In this document: positions 61,981-64,000 of the stretch, piece after piece
Numbering within the stretch: the stretch's first letter is position 1
Layout: every line of letters begins with the position of its first letter
Assembly (NCBI GenBank): GCA_963765785.1
Contig: CAVXXW010000008.1
Coordinates: forward strand, 124,001-188,000
From: AC-32 sp963765785
GTDB lineage: Bacteria > Actinomycetota > Thermoleophilia > Gaiellales > Gaiellaceae
Direction: 5' to 3'
Length of the DNA stretch: 64,000 nt
Translations under genes and position numbers: made by a program
Notes under the pieces: generated by a model
Database searches by the model: none
What the model was told of the DNA's origin: nothing
Seen by the model: only the letters and a program-made list of their open reading frames with translations

Positions 61981-62957
61981 TACGTGGGCCTCACTCTCGG
62001 GTCGAGGTACGCGTACACGAAGTCGACGATGGCGCTGAAGAGCACGATGAAGAAGGCACCGTAGAGGGTGACACCCATGATCGGCGGCAGGTCCAGCCCG
62101 CCGACCGACTGCGCGGCGTACCAGCCGACGCCCTTCAGGTCGAAGACGGTCTCGGTCAGGATCGCGCCGCCGCCGAGGACGGCCGCGAAGTCGAGCCCGA
62201 AGAGCGTGACGATCGGGATCAGCGAGTTGCGTAGCACGTGCCGCCGCAGCACCGCGCGCGCCGAGACCCCCTTGGCCTTCGCGGTGCGGACGTAGTCCTC
62301 GTTCATGGCGTCGAGCATGTTCGAGCGCAGTACCCGTCCGTAGAAGCCGATGAACAACACGGCCAGGCAGAACCACGGCAGGATCAGGTGGTAGAGCCAC
62401 TGCCACGGGTCCGACGTGAGCGGCACGTACCCGCCGTCGGGGAAGATCTGGTTCTTCTCGGCGAGGAAGTAGCGCAGCACGATGCCGAGCCAGAAGACGG
62501 GCATCGATATCCCGATGAGCGCGAAGGTCGTGATTAAGCGATCCGACGCGCGTCCGGCGGTGACGGCCGAGATGACGCCGACGAGGGTCCCGAAGAAGAG
62601 CCAGATCAACGCGGCGCCGATGCAGAGCGAGAACGTGGCCGGCATCCCCTTCTTGATCTCCTGAACGACGTTCTGGCGCGTATCGAAGGAGCGCAGGATG
62701 TCGTACTGGCTGTGCTGGCCCGGCATCAGCCCGTTCCAGGCCTTCTGCATCATCAGCACGTACTGCACGTAGAAGGGCTTGTTGAAGCCCCACTTCTCGC
62801 GAATGTTCTGGATGTTGTCCGGCGTCGGGTTCTTGCCGGCCATCCGCTCGGCCGGGTCGCCGCCGGGGACGAGGATGAAGACGACGTAGACGAGCACGCT
62901 GACCGCGAACAGGACGGCGAACATCCCGATGATTCGCCGGATGATGAAGGTCGTCAT
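61980..62957 (-). CDS. Oligopeptide ABC transporter permease OppB/DppB-like
   Basis: 325 aa with six predicted membrane helices. The N-terminal helix IIGMFAVLFAVSVLVYVVFI is followed by a periplasmic stretch of about 80 residues, then five helices. The cytoplasmic EAA-type loop that meets the ATPase reads DYVRTAKAKGVSARAVLRRH. The ATG overlaps the OppC stop (TGATG). Confidence 0.93.
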   Translation of the reverse strand: MTTFIIRRIIGMFAVLFAVSVLVYVVFILVPGGDPAERMAGKNPTPDNIQNIREKWGFNKPFYVQYVLMMQKAWNGLMPGQHSQYDILRSFDTRQNVVQEIKKGMPATFSLCIGAALIWLFFGTLVGVISAVTAGRASDRLITTFALIGISMPVFWLGIVLRYFLAEKNQIFPDGGYVPLTSDPWQWLYHLILPWFCLAVLFIGFYGRVLRSNMLDAMNEDYVRTAKAKGVSARAVLRRHVLRNSLIPIVTLFGLDFAAVLGGGAILTETVFDLKGVGWYAAQSVGGLDLPPIMGVTLYGAFFIVLFSAIVDFVYAYLDPRVRPT

Positions 62958-64000
62958 CAGTGCTCGATCCTGACTTTGGCCCTCGGGTCGAGCGCGTCGC
63001 GGAGGCCGTCGCCGAAGATGTTCAGCGACAGCACGGTCAGGACGATCGCGATCCCCGGGACCAACGACAGCCACGGCGCCGTTTGGATCTGGTCCTGGCC
63101 GCTCGCGATCAGGTTGCCCCAGGATGGGTTGGGCAGGCGGACGCCCGCGCCGAGGAACGAGAGGCCCGCCTCGGTGAGGATGTTCGTCGCGATGATCAGC
63201 GTGAAGAAGACGAGGATCGTCGAGGCGATGTTCGGGAGCAGGTCCGAGAACATGATCCGCAGCGGGCCCGCACCCTGGCCGACCGCGGCCTGGATGAAGT
63301 CCTTCTCGCGCAACGAGAGGATCTGGCCGCGAACCGGACGGCCGATGTACGGGATCAGCACGTAGGAGATCACCAGGGTCGGGATCCAAAGGCTGCCCGG
63401 CTCGATGTTGATCCCGAAATGGTGGAAGCCGTTGATCGCGAGCGCGGTCGAGATTGCGATCGCGAGCAGGAACACTGGGAACGCCCAGATCAGGTCGAAG
63501 AAGCGGCTCACGACCCAGTCGGGCCAGCCGCCGTAGAAGCCGGCGAGCAGCGCGAGCACCAACGCGAAGAAGGTGCAGAGGATGGCCGACCCGATCCCGA
63601 CGAGGAGCGAGTTGCGGCCGCCGTAGAGCAGACGCACCGCGACGTCGCGGCCGAGGTTGTCCGTGCCGAGCACGAAGCGGCCGTGCGCATGCCACCAGGT
63701 TGGGCCGAGGTAGCTCGGCGCCCTGACCACGAACGAGTTCGTCTTGGCGTCGTAGTAGGAGCCGCCGCCGATGACGGCCTTGAGCTTCCCGCCCACCCTG
63801 ACCTTGTCCTGGGCGTGGATGGCGTTGGGCCCAGTGTGCGCAACGTGCCGCGCGTAGACCGGCGCTAGCGCGCACGCGACGACGATCAGGATGAAGACAC
63901 CCAGCGAGGCGAGGGCGAGGTAGTTGCGCCGCAGCCGGCGCCAGGCGAGATACCAGGGGCTCCGCCCGACAATCGAGACCTCGTGCTCTTCGGCGGCGAG
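62957..64000 (-). CDS. Oligopeptide ABC transporter permease OppC/DppC-like (5' end outside window)
   Basis: The frame is open to the end of the window: 347 residues, the N-terminus missing. It starts inside the cytoplasmic head (LAAEEHEVSIVGRSPWYLAW), has a first helix YLALASLGVFILIVVACALA, a periplasmic segment, then LYGGRNSLLVGIGSAILCTF and further helices. The ATPase-contact loop reads KDFIQAAVGQGAGPLRIMFS. The substrate-binding protein and the rest of the operon probably lie just outside. Confidence 0.92.
   Translation of the reverse strand, partial: LAAEEHEVSIVGRSPWYLAWRRLRRNYLALASLGVFILIVVACALAPVYARHVAHTGPNAIHAQDKVRVGGKLKAVIGGGSYYDAKTNSFVVRAPSYLGPTWWHAHGRFVLGTDNLGRDVAVRLLYGGRNSLLVGIGSAILCTFFALVLALLAGFYGGWPDWVVSRFFDLIWAFPVFLLAIAISTALAINGFHHFGINIEPGSLWIPTLVISYVLIPYIGRPVRGQILSLREKDFIQAAVGQGAGPLRIMFSDLLPNIASTILVFFTLIIATNILTEAGLSFLGAGVRLPNPSWGNLIASGQDQIQTAPWLSLVPGIAIVLTVLSLNIFGDGLRDALDPRAKVRIEH

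Overview
The window is high-GC (roughly two thirds G+C) bacterial DNA with dense coding and frequent GTG/TTG starts. Gene content points to an actinobacterium: a probable F420-dependent NADP reductase, a deazaflavin-type (DDN) oxidoreductase, three MMPL-family exporters and two large ATPase-LuxR (LAL) regulators. A soil or environmental lineage such as Thermoleophilia would fit, but that is inference from style and content only. No rRNA, tRNA, CRISPR array, transposase or prophage was seen.

Layout. 1-6.7 kb: end of pdxH, an HxlR regulator, and a quality-control block on the minus strand (lon, ftsH, ABC exporter). 7.2-13.2 kb: a YbdK-type carboxylate-amine ligase, an F420/NADP reductase, an MMPL exporter, small membrane proteins, and broken genes including a 5'-truncated rhodanese. 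13.2-15.3 kb: two proteins built from homing-endonuclease-associated repeats, one frameshifted, next to an inverted repeat. 15.3-20.2 kb: metal-handling genes, namely DUF4396, a nucleotide cyclase fused to a YHS metal-binding domain, a flavin monooxygenase and a multicopper oxidase with two heavy-metal-binding modules and a long His-rich insert. 20.3-23.5 kb: an HNH nuclease-like gene, an ArsR-DUF2892-MMPL operon, the MMPL gene carrying four frameshifts. 23.5-29.6 kb: a sulfur/persulfide island. One operon (ArsR, glutaredoxin-like, DUF302, DUF2892, thioredoxin, OsmC, MoCo-sulfurase-like aminotransferase) is divergent from a second (sulfide:quinone oxidoreductase-like, DsrC/TusE-like, DsrE-like), with a 15-bp-arm palindrome between them. 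29.7-43.4 kb: membrane and hypothetical genes, a LAL regulator, then a plus-strand export block (MFS, MMPL, membrane hydrolase, MacB-like ABC pair with a frameshift). 43.3-52.9 kb: an accessory zone of small single genes (YdeI, RidA, DDN, flavodoxin, DUF1707, VOC, GntR-ABC, NmrA-like, a P-loop protein) punctuated by many copies of a ~30-bp intergenic repeat. 53-55.2 kb: pilC, a prepilin and a lone LuxR-type HTH protein. 55.3-59.8 kb: a second LAL regulator, an HD-GYP phosphodiesterase, a 28-aa peptide gene and another lone LuxR HTH protein. 59.8-64 kb: an oligopeptide ABC transporter operon (oppC-B-D-F), oppC running off the end.

How it fits together. The 15-30 kb segment reads as a metal and reactive-sulfur stress island. 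Its two ArsR regulators share an LCExVCG cysteine pair and an ACAAC/GTTGT operator half-site, so they may respond to related signals. Around 34-43 kb several exporters are collinear and probably co-expressed. Several genes carry single-base frameshifts (near 13.0, 13.67, 21.54-21.76, 42.37 and 51.83 kb), so either gene decay or residual assembly errors should be kept in mind.
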